Numbered from the stretch's first letter, positions 22,265 to 35,660 are shown. The stretch: DNA of 64,000 nucleotides from Certhia americana (GCA_018697195.1 CM031858.1:108128944-108192943); one strand, 5' to 3'. Translations and numbers: made by a program. Notes: generated by a model from the letters alone, not told the origin.

Positions 22265-24779
22265 GTACTACCACTCAATTTTGGAAGCCTTTTCCATGGC
22301 CTCAGTCAAATGTAGTGTATTACTGAGGATCAGTCCCTTTCAGTACAGAAAGCCTGAAGTCCTCTCTGTCCAGGGTTCTGACACTGTTCCTTTGATAGAA
22401 GCAAAAAAACACATTTCAGAATGGGATTTCTAATAAATTGCCACATAATTTTTCCCTTAGATTGCAGAAATCCACAAAGCCCTTGACGTTACTTCCTCAC
22501 TTAGTTTCCTTTTCATCTGAATGGTTTCAAAAACATTGGTTAATGTTTCGCCACAAATTTAGACTCTCCTTTGAGATGTGCATGATTTTTGTTTTTTGCT
22601 GGTTCATAAGGAATTCCAAACTCTGTGGTCAGTGGAAGTGACCACTGGAACCAGTGGAGGTCCCATTGACAAACCATCAGCCAATCAAAACTACTCTCCA
22701 GCCAGACAATTATTTGTTTACCAGTGTCATGGGTCAAATCAAGTTTCTTGCATGGGCATTTCATTAGAACGGTTTCCCAAATGAGGAAAACTGTAATTAT
22801 TTTTAGTCTTTTTCACACTATTCAAATTTTACCAAATTCTTCTAATAAAGAAATCATGTCATAGTCACAAAAATTCTGAATTATTACATAGAAGAATTTC
22901 CTCTTCATTCCATTGCTTTTGGTTGTTTTTACCATTGGACTTGACCAGTTTTCCTTAATACCCTTTTCCTGATGTTTCCATAAGACTAAGTAAATAGAAA
23001 TTTAACTGTGTTGAATTGTTTTACTTTCTTGTCTTCCCTCTAAACAACATATTTGTGTTCCATGTTTACAGGTCCATATATAAGGTCTATAAGTGGTAGA
23101 ATTAACTCAAATGTTTGCAGAGAATAATCATGGGTGTTTTTTCTGAAACTACTGTGACTTTTGATTTAACTTTCATCTTTTATTAAAAGCTTTTGTTTAT
23201 TACCAGCATAAGTTTTATTCTGTTTGTCTATAGCAAATGTTAACAAGTTACAGATCACTTTACTATGAAGTTAACTTGGTCCAACAGTCTATTCCTTTTT
23301 ATGTTTCAAGATGAAACTTAATATGGACATCCCTCAAGCTGGACACAAACACTGTTTAGAAGCCAGTTTTCTCATCAATTTCCCCATCCAAATTCCTATT
23401 CTCTCCTCCTCCTGCTAAAGCTCTCATTTAGCATGAGTTATGTCCTGCTGCCCCTTCAGCTGCTTTCTCATCACTAACATTGTCCTTTTGATCTGGATCG
23501 AGCCACTTTTGCCTTGTTACCCCTTTCTGTTATTCCCCATAAACTTAATCTTTTATTAATCCTGTTATAGGCACAATCTCTCAGAAAACGAATTAAACTA
23601 AAGCTTCTGCCCACCAACAGCAACTTTGGAGGGGCTGAAGTAGCTTAAAGATTTTATTGTCTGCAACACAAAGTTTGTGTTTGGATTTGGAGGCCTTATG
23701 GTTTCTCAGAACTGGTGTTTCCATATGTTGGGAGTTACATCAAGGTCAGCAGCTTTTCCCCTCAATGTCTCGCCTAATTTTTTTAGCGGAAGTGTTCTGC
23801 GCATCTTGTACTGTAAGCAAAAAGAGGAATATCATCGATTTCAGCCTTAGGCCTGTGTTTTCTTGACTAGTCAAAATAACAAGGAATCCACATTTGTAGC
23901 ACTGAGGAAAAAGGAAGAAAAATCTCTTCATTATTTTGCATTTAGAGAAAAACCCCATGCTTGAAAATTATTTGTGTTAATATGTTTAATAACATGTTTG
24001 AAAATTGAGTCCATAAATAGTTTGGTTCAAATACAACAAATGCAAATATTTTAATTCAAAGAATTATAGGACTTTCCCCCAAAAAAACCATGAAAATTAA
24101 TTTAGAACTGAATACAAAGTACAGACAGTAAATTCTGCTTTGAGAAAAGAAAGAAATATAACCAGAATCTCCTGCAGAGTCCCTGATGGCTGAATGTGTG
24201 AAATTAATCACTGACAGGTGGAGAGGACAATTCTCCACGCAGTGTTGAGCTTCCTATTCTCTGAATGACAGCCAGTTAGAATAAGAGAGCCAGAGCTAAT
24301 AAGAGTTGCTTTGCTGCATTAACTTTCTGATCACTAACAGTGCACCTGCAACAAAAAAGAGTTTTGCCCAAAACCTGACCTGAGAGTATGTCTTATATAA
24401 GTATATATTAATCCTGAACTTGCATTTCCTTTGGCTATCTTCCAAAGTGCTGTCACCACTTGTCAAACTACTCCCTCCCCAGCATCCTTTACACTTGAGG
24501 TTTTGGTGCAGACTCTGAGTTTGTGTTTTGACCGTCCTTTATTCTGTACAGGCCCTCTTGGTCTCCAACCTCAAACCTTATTTTGTGGAAACACCTTACA
24601 CTATGAGCCTCCTTGATTCAGTACTCAAACCTTCTGCATCTTTTTTTGTGAGTCCATGCATGACTCTTTGTGAGTTCATCCACCATCCCTCCCAAAAATA
24701 CGACTCTTGGGGTACCCAGGAAGGGGTGAGTGTGGAAGCAAAATGAAATCACATGAAACAAACACACATCAGGTTCAAA
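22265..24779. other. Unique sequence, no gene seen
   Basis: Open frames do not exceed about 75 codons except one of 112 codons (24618-24956, minus) that runs into the ancient CR1 and is a shadow. A cluster of short inverted TGGTCA/TGACCA-type motifs occurs at 22627-22660. No repeat family is recognised. Confidence 0.55.
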
Positions 24780-25090
24780 AGAAACAAAATGAGTCAAACT
24801 ATGGAACTTCTTGCCATGGTGTGGTCTGGATGCCAAACATAGAAGTGCTATGTCTATCAATAAAGTCTCCTCAACCCCCAAAGAATAGGCAGTCCCTCCA
24901 ACACATGCTAAAAACAAGCAGAAGACGTTAGGTGAAAGCACTGAGTTGCAGACCACTAGCTATTGGCATGATATGTGTCGTTGTGTGCTCCTAAACTTTT
25001 TTCTGGGTATCCACTACTGTTGTATATCAAAGCAGGATGCTGGGCTAGATCTTCTTTCACTCTGACTCAAAATAGCTGTGTATTTATGGT
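24780..25090 (+). mobile_element. Ancient CR1-like LINE 3' end, plus strand
   Basis: The text follows, in order, the 3' region of the old CR1 lineages known from turtles, crocodilians and birds. Box one is ACTATGGAACTTCTTGCCA. Next is 'ggatgccaaacatagaagtg', then a poorly conserved middle. A terminal block follows with 'gggtatccactactg', 'gcaggatgctgggctagatc' and 'cactctgactcaaaatagc'. The copy is very diverged and has lost coding capacity. It lacks the ATTCTATG tail of younger avian subfamilies, consistent with a different and older CR1 branch. Called from memory of the consensus. Confidence 0.6.
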
Positions 25091-26744
25091 AAAACCAGCA
25101 TGGATTTTGCAGAGAAGTATCTAAAACTTTTTTTTTTCTGCTTTAAACAATGCTGGTAACATAAAGATCAAGAAAATTATAAATACATTTAAGCGAGTGT
25201 CTTTGTTTCTTCACAGAAACCAAATGTATTCTCTTTTGCAGAGAAAGAAAAATGATTTATTTTGTTTAAGCTTCCCCTCTCTTCTCAAAAAGATGGTTAA
25301 AAGAGTGGTACATCTCAGTCTTTTGCCAGGGGGAAATTCTACCTCTTCAGCTCCAAATCAATGCTGGCTGAATTAAGTCCTCCAGCTAGTGGCCAGTTGT
25401 CTTCTAACCATCTTACTCTGAAGGATACACACAAAATCAGTCATGGCCACTCTTTTTTCTGTCAACACTTCCCTCTGGTTGGATGATCAACAAGACTGCT
25501 TCGACATGAAGCAGATATAACATTAGCTGGAAGTTTAATTCCTCACACTGATCCTTATGTGGTTTAAAAGAATAATGTCACCTGAATAAAGGTAGATACT
25601 TTTAAGGTGAAATGTGCCAAATCCTGTATGTACATTATTTGTCCTGCAGTTTAGAATAGGAAATGTAGGAGAAACAGCAGCTAGCAGGCAAAATATTGAT
25701 AAATAGCAAATGGGTTTTTTTCCAGATGGGATTTATATTTTCCTACATACTTTTAAACACTTGAGAAGTTTTGGGTTTCGTTTTTCTTTGTCATGGATAT
25801 ATAAACATGCATAAGAAAAACTAAAATATTTGAAAGTCATACAGGACACATGACAAATTTAAAAAGCCCTCTTCTGTAAGCATGTTTGCCTACTGAATTT
25901 CTTATCCAGGTTTTAAAATATGGCTCTATGCTCCCTGACACTCAAATGGCAGTATTTAAAATTACTGCTAAGAAGAAGATAAGCTTGTTTCAGTGCTGTC
26001 AGCTAAGTCCCCATACCTTTATCTGGAGTTTTCATATGCTACAAAGTTCAGTGGCTGCTTACTACATATTCACAGCAATATTTCAACATTTTCTGCAGTT
26101 CAATCAGGAAAAATATTTCAGGATCAACGTGTGTGCTAGGGTAGGATTAAGTCAGTGCTTGGTAGTGCACTGAATTAGTCTTTCTGTCAACCTGATTACT
26201 TTAAGCTCTATTAAAAAAAAGCTCACATCTATTAGGAGTGAAACTTTTTTCTAAATATGAGCTTAATGCCACGACTTCAAGCAATTTACAACCTCTTCTC
26301 TAAAGTGCATGGTGTCATCTATTGATCTCAGTAAACCATTCATTCTGAGCTATTCTGGTTACCTCACTGCTGTTTGTTTGCAAAGCATAACCAGGGTACA
26401 CCGTTTATGATACAGTGATTAAAGGAACACTTGCAATTCATCCCTGCATCCAGCCTTACTCCTATACATGGTACTTCTCTTCTAGCTGTGGTGCAATTAC
26501 TTTTGCTCTCCAGTCACTGTAGGGAGCCTGTGTGGGTGGGAGCACTGCTGCTACCTGCTCCTGCTGCTTTATCAGAAAGCTCTGCCTGAAAATTAATACC
26601 TTCTAAGAACTCTGAGAAACTCCCCATTTTTCATGTGGGACTAGAACAAAGCAGATGTAGATGACAACTTCACATATTATTACAAAGGCAAACCATAGCA
26701 GAAAGAAACTGGAACACTAAGTAGGGCCAGGTCTTTGGTTAATA
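25091..26744. other. Unique sequence, no gene seen
   Basis: The longest open frame is 95 codons (25886-26173) with no recognisable feature. A small GC-richer patch is present at 26515-26585. Nothing supportable as an exon, RNA gene or transposon. Confidence 0.55.
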
Positions 26745-26767
26745 TGTGTATATATATATATATATAT
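26745..26767. repeat. (TG)2(TA)n dinucleotide microsatellite
   Basis: TGTG followed by about nine uninterrupted TA units (26749-26767), read directly. Confidence 0.95.
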
Positions 26768-29530
26768 GCTGCTTAATTTACTTTGTAAGAGTCCATTCAC
26801 TTCAGCTGAGGCTCTGGGTCTTTAAAGATTTGAGAAATAATTGTTTATAAATAAGTAGATTTTCTGTGAGATCTTTTCTTTTTGATGAGGATTATTTTAC
26901 TAGTATAGATTTCCAGAAGGAGCAGCTTTTAAAAACTGTATTATGTAGTACTTTATTCTGTTTGCTTGTTGGCTTGTTCTTCTGTTCAGTAATGTGTCAG
27001 TACGACATTTTTGATGCAAGTCAGTTCCTGCCTGCACTTGGAGCTGCTGCACCTTGAGCAGTGACAAATTCTAGACTGATTAATGCTCCACACACTCCAC
27101 AGAACATCCAGTTCCTACGGACACCAACGTGACTGCAACAGCAACAAGATCTGATGGGTCTCTATCCTGCCCTGAAAAGTGTCACAGCCCACACCAACTA
27201 CTTTCATTCTGTAATTATTATTTTTTAACTTGGATCCAATAATCAGCTTTTCTGTATGCTGGCTTAACACTGTTAAATGTTAATGCTGCCACAATACTTG
27301 GTGTGCTTTGTTCCATAAACCTAACAAAGTGTCTGTGCTCTCTTGCCAGCCACAGATTTATTGGGGTATGGATTGCACATATTAAACACAGTCATCAGGC
27401 CACAAAGGTTCCATCACAAACTGCCTACGAGCTAACATCATTAAGAGGCAGACTTCATATATCTTCATGACTGATACGCCAATCTTTCCCACTCCATTGA
27501 CTAATGAATTGATGCACGCAATGTTCTTCTACATTAGTGTGCATCCCTTTGATTTACAGCACCATAGCAGGGGGCTGTAAGCACTCAGATACTGATGAAT
27601 TCCAGACAGCACTTGCACCTGCCTGAGCAGGACGCTTCCCTCTGAGGAGAGCAGTGCTTGCATCCCAGAATTGTACATAATAAACATGGTGGGCTTCACT
27701 GTCTGCATTTTCATGTCTACAATGCCATCAGACTGCTTGCCTTCCTGAGTCAAATTCCCTAGCTGCTATAAATCATGACACATCGATTTACATTGTTTGT
27801 TCTCTGAGCACTGTGCCTGAGCCTTTTGGTTTGTGTGCTTTAAAGCTATGTTTGGGAGCCACCAATGTTTGCCTCCTCCCAATGCCAGGGAAAAGGGCTC
27901 AGGAGAAAGAGAACAGTGGATTTTTGCCCACAGTGAGTGTCAGCTCTGCTGGTCTGCAGCTGTGGTGAGAAAGCAGTGGCCACTGGCCATATTACTGCCC
28001 CTGTGATATGAGGGGAAGAATGAGGTGGTGAAAAGATGGGGAGTAAAAGGAGATTTGGCCCAGAGCTTTTGTCTGTTGAACTAATTGACTGGCTACAGGC
28101 TCATGTTTTGATGGCAGCCTTGTATTTATGTTACCCACAGCACAGGCTACCCAGTTCTAATGACTGGCATGAAATACAGACTAATTTCAACCCTTTGCAA
28201 GTTGCCATCTCATAGAACTGTCATCTTCCAGTCTAGTACTAAATCCATCTGATGAAGGAAAAAAAGCCATCCTGAATACCATCTGTTCTGAGAGCAGGGC
28301 AAGGCAGGAGCAATTGCTTAGATGTGTCCTGGATGAAAGACTGAACAAAATTTGCATTGGGAGTTTATGGTGTACTGAGATAACAAATAGGATGTGAAAG
28401 CATTTTCAAAGTTAAAATAGGAAATTCTTAATTTATGTAACAAATAAATCAGAATTTTAAGACATCTGATAACAGATGTACCACTAAATCATGCAGATCT
28501 TCCCACAAAGAGTTATATTCCAGGCTTTGACACAACATTTCAATGAAAGCTGAAATATATTACTCTTTGTAGATCCTTGGTTTGTTTGTTTATTTTAATT
28601 TTGAGCTGCCTCATATATTTATACAAATTTCCTATCAGTGAGATGTCATAGATTTACCCCTGGTAAACCAGAGGATTTGGAGACACAGGCAAGTTTCTTC
28701 CTGCTACTTATGGAAGAATAATTAAAAAGAAAACCTGACCAGACAGTTTAACATGAGGGCAAAAAGACTTCTTTCATTTAGCTCACTTGCTAAGGTGGTC
28801 ACCTTGCTTAAAAACTCACAGCAAACTCATTGCATGACTAATACACCTAGTAACAATTTTCAAACAGGGAGTGGGATTTTTGTCATTGAAAACAGAAAAA
28901 GGTTCCCCTGGACAGAGAGAGATAACATTAAGGGAAGTCAACAATCCCCTTTAAATGAACAGATCCAGAATTTCATTGAAAGTACAGGAAAACAAAGCAG
29001 AAATTATTTTCATTTTCCATGCTCTGACTTTCTGGAGAGAATCTAGTGGTAATAGAAACTAGTTGTTAATTTTTGTAGTTGGCAAAATTTGAGGCTGGAG
29101 AATGAAGGAAAAAAAAAATCAAATAAAGAGTTATATCACAGAGGAGATTGTTACACTACTTGCAATCAAAATTAGATCATTTTTCAAAGCTGCTAGAAAT
29201 AATGTAAGCTGCTTCTGGGCACCCTTAATTTATGTGACTGCTACTGGCAAAGCAAATAAGGTGTTTTGATACTGTTCTTAATAGCATTACAGGGATAAAA
29301 TGTGTCACAGAGTGACATTGCCTTACACAGCACTGCAGCACCAGTTATGCAGAGAGTAAAAAAACCCTTTCCTTTTAATATCTAGCTCATGGTGTCCTTT
29401 GCTGTAGATATTAAATGTACTTCAGTATAGTTATTATGCTGAACTGAGTAACAGAGAGAAGTGGTTTAAAAATCTAAGTAAATTATAAATTAAATTTCTA
29501 ATGGATGATGAACATGCCTTTTCAGATAAT
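26768..29530. other. Unique sequence, no gene seen
   Basis: A less A+T-rich segment (27030-27760) contains a 74-codon minus frame (27529-27753) without recognisable motif. Elsewhere short frames only. I see no repeat family or RNA gene. Confidence 0.5.
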
Positions 29531-29539
29531 CTTTGCAGA

Positions 29540-30134
29540 GATAATTGCAGAAAACAAGGCTGACGACGCTGGAGCTGAATTTCATCATGCAGAAACAGGA
29601 GCACAGGAGCTATCTGTGGAGATATCTGGGAATATATTGTGCCACATGGAGTGAAGAGATGAATTGGTGGGTGTGAGAAGAGGAGAAGACACAGAGATGA
29701 GTGTGAGGCACTGGGGGCGAGCACTGTTAGTGCACGGCGCTAGGAGGATTTGCTCTGTGCCTGCATCCAGGTGTGATGGGGGATCAACATCCAGCAAAGT
29801 CTGTGGGAGGAAAAAAATCACAGGTGCTAAAAAAAGCTGGACTATCTGCTCACTGAAGGACATGGTTGAAAGAAAAACAACCCTTTCTTCTCCTGGTCAG
29901 CTAGTGCAATGGGGTTCAGTAGAAGAAGATAAGCAGTGGAGAGAAAAATTGAAGTCCTTCACTACCAGGACCTCACCTCTAAAGCCTGTGCATTCCCTTT
30001 CATGGCAGGAGTCCAGGTCTGTTTCCTGTGCAGAGGAGGTTGTCATAGAGAGAAAGACCAGGGAGTCTTGTGAGAAATATTTCCCTAAAGAGTGGAGGGA
30101 AGAAATACAACAAATCAATGGTTTGCTGAAATAA
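29540..30134 (+). other. CpG-containing segment with an unrecognised 156-codon open frame
   Basis: A frame of 156 codons runs from ATG at 29664 to the stop ending at 30134. The conceptual product is rich in charged and Ser/Thr residues, with a Lys/Glu-rich C-terminus, and has no transmembrane segment, signal peptide or domain I recognise. Several CpG dinucleotides (GACGACGC near 29562, GGGCGAG, CACGGCGCT) precede or overlap its start in a CpG-poor neighbourhood. Against coding: length is within chance expectation, minus-strand frames overlap it (29585-29863, 29897-30166), and no promoter is evident. It could be a 5' exon, a decayed gene or chance; chance is most likely. Confidence 0.2.
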
Positions 30135-33100
30135 GATGTCCTTACATTTAAATGAATTTCCAACAAACCTCATGTTTTTTAATCTCTCTCTTAGTGTTCT
30201 TGGCCTGTGGGAGCCTTGATGCCTTGGCGTTTAGAAACTTTCCTGTGTTCAAGGTCCTGTGAGAAACAACGTAGTATTTTACTGAAAACCTCTTTCCTAG
30301 ATGTCATTCAAATATCCTGAATTTACTTTCTTTTTGGTGTTCATAATGCCATGAGAAGTTCCACTCCAAATTTCTGTTCTGTTCCACTCTACTTCAGATC
30401 TGCTGGCGTCTTCACTGCCCTGACTCTCAAGGCATTGCTGAGAGGAATAGTGTGAATTTGTCAGTTTGGTGTAACAGAGAGCAAAAAGTGGACAAACTCA
30501 GTATTGCTCAAAATGCACTTACTCTCTCATATACACAACTTCCCCATCTCTTTGGGAGGTGTAGGAACTCCATGGCAAAAAACTCGTAAAAGAGCTCACT
30601 GGGAGCAGGCTGAGAGCAATCAGCAAAAAGTCTTAAAAAGCTGTTGATAACATGTAGCGCAAATTGGATTTGTTTGCATAAAAAACTTACAGAAAAAAGT
30701 GTTTTGGTCAATATACTGTTCCCTGAAAACACTGCAAAAAGTTTTAAACTCGTTAAGTTTCCAGTGAAACATGCATTATGCACTAAAAATGCCAATGCAT
30801 TTGTTTAAATTAGACAATGTCTTGTATCCAGCATTCAGCAAAGCAGGGCTGGCCCTTCCCTGCGTGTCTCTATAACCCTTCACAAGTCTCTCTGTATCTC
30901 CAGCACCATCAAGCATCTACTGTTACTGTGACTCCTGTGACAAGCTTCTTCCTTCTCATTAGCTACAATTTAGAGATGGGAAAAGGAAAAAAAACCTACA
31001 AAGTTTAATCTGAGATGACAAGGCTAATTTTGAGAAAAATGTCCTTCTACTTCTCCAGTTGTCAGGCCTAATCTAAAGCAAGCACAGTGTGCAGATAGTA
31101 AACATAATATCCTCCTAATTATATTAAATTACCTCTCAGGAGCTGCTCTGCCCTCTTGTCAAAGGCCAGGAACTGGCTTTTAATGATGAATGTGAACCTC
31201 AGTGGGACATTCTATATCATCATTTAGTCCAGCAAATGTAGCCTAGATCAGTTGTATAGGTGTAATTAGATGCTGAAAAATAATTACTTTGGCCTTACCA
31301 TTAAAAATTTCTTGCTTGTATCCCCTTGTGATCTATGAACAAATTACTTTATTAGGAAATCATTAGAGCTCAATTTGTCTATATACTACAGATATCAATA
31401 TTCATTTCTCATAATGAAACCACACATTCTTGCCATAAATTTGTAAAACTACATAGCAGATACCAGTTTTGAGTCATTACTGACCTTAACAAAAAGACTG
31501 CTTTTACATAGTAAGGTGTTTTTCTTCCGCACCAGCTTCCAGCAGAAAACTGAGCAACATGAGCTTTATTGTTAGGCCATTAGCTCAGACAGTCTTTGTG
31601 TTTTTATGCACCACTGCACAGGGAGAGTTTTTTGTGTGGCTGATCCCTTTGTGCTACTGCAATAGCCAAGTTTGGGTCATTAGGAAGGAAATAGCTCCCC
31701 AAACAAACTCTACTATTAAGACAACACTAGTATTATCATGGCCCTGAGAACATCCCAGGCGATTGTTTCCAGATGTCAGCCTGTGCAAGGCAGTGGGGAG
31801 GCATCCCCAGATGCCTACAGGCAGATCCTGGCTGTGGCTAACCCGTCTCACAGGACCCACAGGAGCTTACTCTGCCATGACAGCCAGCTCAGGCCCCCTT
31901 GCAACTTCAGTTTTGTACCTATTTCTCTGCAGATTTCTCTGAGCAATGAGAAAGCAGGTGACTCCAATGTCCTTAGTGTGGGAACATGGTACAGTTTCAA
32001 GTCATATCTAGCAGTTAGCTGACTTTTTGACCATTAGGATTTACAAAGTAGATGTGAGGAGGAAAGGAGACCATCAGTCAGACCCCAGGTCACCTCCTGT
32101 TACAAATTACCTTCACATAGTTCAGCCTTAGCTTTCACACAAGCATTAAGATATCACTGAAATTTGTCATTGAAGGATCGAGCAAAAAAAATTCAGTGAA
32201 TTCTCTGCAGTGGTGGTTGGAGAGTCACTTGCTGTTGAAATAAGAGTATAAAGCAGCTGCCATCAGCACTTTTCTGAACATCACACACCTCCATTCCCAT
32301 TATACTCAAGCTGCTAAATTTGCATTTTGGTATCTGCAAACAGTCCTTCATTTTATAACATGGCAAATTTTTTCTGGATTTGGTATGCCACAAACATTTG
32401 TGAAAAATATTAATAAGAACTAAGGCTATAACCAACAATATGAGCACAGAAATCATAATCACTTCAGAAAAAAAGCAGTAGTGGATTTTAAAAAATACTG
32501 CTTAGAACCTGATAAGGACTGAGAAGGGTCTCAGACTATTGATTTTATCTTCCATTTCGACATAAGCATCTGTTTTCAGTTATAAAGCTGTCAGTCTAGA
32601 ATCATGTCTGTCTCGTTGTCCATACACTTGTGGTTACTTCAGTGGAATTCATTCTGCCATGGCTCTGTTTCAGAAACTATCAGAGTCCCATCTTCTCCAC
32701 TCATGACCCTACTGAACCTCTCTGACAGTGGCCAGGTCAGGGGTATCAAGGCTGCTCAAGCTGCTGAAAAAATGCAACACAAGTCATGGCACTCAGCTAA
32801 GAGGAAATTAAATGCCAGACTCTCTGCACTCCCTTGCAAGTACTTAATCTATGGCACTGAATCTCTTAAAACAACGAGCAGACAATAAGCATTTCAGGTC
32901 AAATCCTCTCACAAAAGGAACATGGTGCATAAGTCATCAATACAAGTAGTATAAATCATCTGAATAGGTGGCTGGAAAATGACAGCTACCTATATTATGA
33001 GAGTTAAAATGGGAAGACAAAATATAGGTGGATTTTTATCTTTTGGGTTTATAAGGCTGTGTCTGATGGACCATAAGGTCTTGCTAGACTAAATGGGCCA

Positions 33101-35000
33101 AATTCCTCCCTGGGGTAGCTGTTAAGTTTGATTGCCTCCCATCAGAATGGTTTGAACTAAGAGAATAATGTATGCTACAACACTAGTTTGAGATATTCCT
33201 CTATTAAGAGCTGTCATGCCTCAAATGGTATATTAATTCCAAGACCAGGAAGCATATATTCAAAATTACAGAAAGGAGTAGAAAGAACAATATAGTACAG
33301 AAACAAGCAGAGAACGTGTGCTCTCAGCCAGAACAAACTGAATGGTGACTAAAGAGCTCAAATCTTGGCTTGCTGCAAAAGGCACCTTCCAATTATACTA
33401 ATTCTTTTTATCTTTACTTTGATTGTCTGACACCCCCAGCTCCCAGTCAAATCCTGCCAGCATGTCTGGAACAGCGCTCAGGAAGGGACTCTGCTTTGCT
33501 CAGGGGTAAGTGTCTTTCAACATTATTCTGTCTCTCTTTAAGTTACACAAATTTCTCTTGTTTTCTGGTCACCTCCAGCACCAAGTTCAGTCTGATTGAG
33601 AGCTGACTGACAGCTATTCTTGAAGCTGGTTATTACTCAACAGTTGCATTCAAGGACTTGAAAAGAAATGAAACAGGTCTCCCTTTCAACCTTGAGAGAG
33701 CAATTCTCAAACCACAGTACCTTAAAGCATTCCAGTGAAGGCGAGGACATTCCTGTAAAGTGATTTAAGCCTCTACTAACAGAAGGCTTTCCTGGACTTA
33801 GAATACAGGTTGGAAAACATTGCTCTAGAAGGTTCAGTGCCTTAAATTTACTTTTTCCTTTTCTGACTCAAAGCAATCAACCAAGAATACCCAGTTACAA
33901 AAGCATTAAATAACACATGGTATGTTCAAGATGATAAATATGGAATATGTCATTGAAGTTCTTTCTGTAGTTTTACTTTGTTATTGACCTTTCTAAGAGG
34001 ACAGGAAGAGGTTATGATTGTGGAAAAAAAAGATTTTGCAAATGGTGGTTAAAACAGAACTTTCTGTGGTCCATGCTTCCTCTATATTCACTTGTCTTTC
34101 TTACCTTGTCTGTTTCAGCTTGTGGGTTGAACCAGTCTGGTACCAGCACTGAGCACAAGCAGATACTAAGAGAAGAAAAAATAATTTGTACCCACATGAC
34201 ATCCACCAGTGCACTGTGGATAGGTAAAGAATCACTTTTGTTTCAAACCTGACTCTGACAAGTGCCACTTGTTGGCTGACAGTACAAGAACACAGGAAAA
34301 GTCAGTGAAGAGTCAATGCCATCTGTTTCAGGATACTGTATGTTTATTTTTTCTGTTTTCCTAGGCTGCTTAGTCATTCTTTGCCATTTATGATTACCCA
34401 TTATTACCCATTTTTAGGTACAAGAACCATTTAGCTCTTTTCTTCATGGATCTACTCTGTTCCCAAAGTCTTGCTTTACACATACTACTGGAGTGGCTCC
34501 CTCTGCTCACAGTGCATTGCTATATGGTTACATAAACTGATTTCAGCTCCATTTTGTTGTTCTGTACATTACAAGTGGTACAGCTCAATAAAACAAGATT
34601 TTAAAGTGACCTGATTTTAGACTGAACCAGTTGATGCTGGGAATCCAATATTCACAGTATATACATTTTATGTATTGTTGGGGGAGGTTAGTTGGGACTA
34701 GCCTGAGCTCAGGAGTTTTGTGATTGAAAAGTATTTTGTATTCAGACTACATCATCCAGCTTAGTTTCCCCCAGACTACAATGTAGATTGTGCACTCTAA
34801 GACTTTTTGACAATGGGAAATAAAGTGCAGTCATTGAGAATCAAAACATTTGCTTCGAAAGCACATTCCCAATAAGACCTAAAATGTTAATGTAGACACT
34901 CCCCCCAAAACCTTGTCTCCCTGTTACACTGATCAACCTCTTAGAATCAGCAAATTTTATACTTCACTGCTCACTGTATTTTCCATGTTATTCATAAATA
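30135..35000. other. Unique sequence, no gene seen
   Basis: Open frames are at most 95 codons and unrecognised. A sequence at 33055-33115 (GATGGACC, CTAGACTAAATGGGCC) faintly recalls 3' ends of ancient CR1 copies but is too short to call. An AATAAA-type signal at 34585 has no supporting transcript features. Confidence 0.5.
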
Positions 35001-35079
35001 CATTGAATTTGAAAATGCACTCTCAAACTTATGTCAAGATAACACATAGCTCCTCCTGAAAAGCCACCCTTTTGATGGA

Positions 35080-35135
35080 TGAGTCAGCTTTATCTCCTAA
35101 TCGTCTTGGAATTAAAAATGTTGGGCCATGACTCA
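35080..35135. promoter_or_regulatory. Candidate AP-1/NF-E2 and GATA motif cluster
   Basis: TGAGTCAGC (35080-35088) matches the AP-1 core and a MARE/NF-E2 half. A GATA-type TTATCT (35090-35095) starts three bases later. A second AP-1 core, TGACTCA, lies at 35129-35135. The close pairing of TGAGTCA with AGATAA-type sites is known from erythroid enhancers. Function here is inference; the motifs are only short matches. Confidence 0.3.
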
Positions 35136-35299
35136 TGTTTGAAAGTGACAGTTTCAGCTGTTAGTCTGACAACTTTTCATTAACTCTCTTGGGCTGGTCT
35201 CTGTTCTCTTTTGCTGTTCTCACAGCACATCAAATCCACATAACCAAAGGGAAATAGTGATAGTACCTTAAACCTGTCCTCCTTTAAACCTCCTGTTTA

Positions 35300-35660
35300 C
35301 CCCTGTTTAGCATCTGCCAACACCCCCACACCCTGTCCATCAGACCTGCCCCCAGCTGGCTGGTCCCCAGTCCTTACTGTTGCAGGGGATTAGTCTGTCC
35401 AAGGTGCAGGACCTCTCATTTGCCCTTGTTGAATTTCCTGATATCCCTGTTGGTCCATTCCTCCAGCCTTCCTAGATTTCTCTAAAAGGCAACTCTGCCC
35501 CTTGACTGCTCCTCACCCCAGGTGAATCTGCAAACTTGTTGGTGGTGCACTTAGTCTCCTCCTCCAGGTTGTTGATAAAGATATTGATCAGGACAGGCTC
35601 CAGCCCAGAAACTTGAGATTCCCAAGGTACTCAAAACCAGCCTGGAGCTACAGCTTCAAC
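35300..35660 (-). mobile_element. CR1 LINE internal fragment (RT region), minus strand
   Basis: On the minus strand this segment follows the reverse-transcriptase ORF2 of CR1. Recognisable plus-strand text includes 'agctggctggtccccagtcc', 'aaggtgcaggacctctcatt', 'tgcccttgttgaatttcctg', 'gtgaatctgcaaacttgttg' and 'gttgataaagatattgatca'. The third-last of these corresponds to the RT segment after the catalytic FADD box, and the FADD box itself reads as FADS, so the active-site motif is damaged. The copy lacks the CR1 3' end on its left side. That is unusual because CR1 copies normally keep the 3' end, and it implies a later deletion or break. Confidence 0.8.

Noticed and set aside
22627..22660. 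Inverted TGGTCA/TGACCA as an oestrogen-receptor element
   Set aside because: Half-sites are 7 bp apart rather than the required 3.
33055..33115. Possible ancient CR1 3' end
   Set aside because: Only short disconnected similarities (GATGGACC, CTAGACTAAATGGGCC); not enough ordered boxes.
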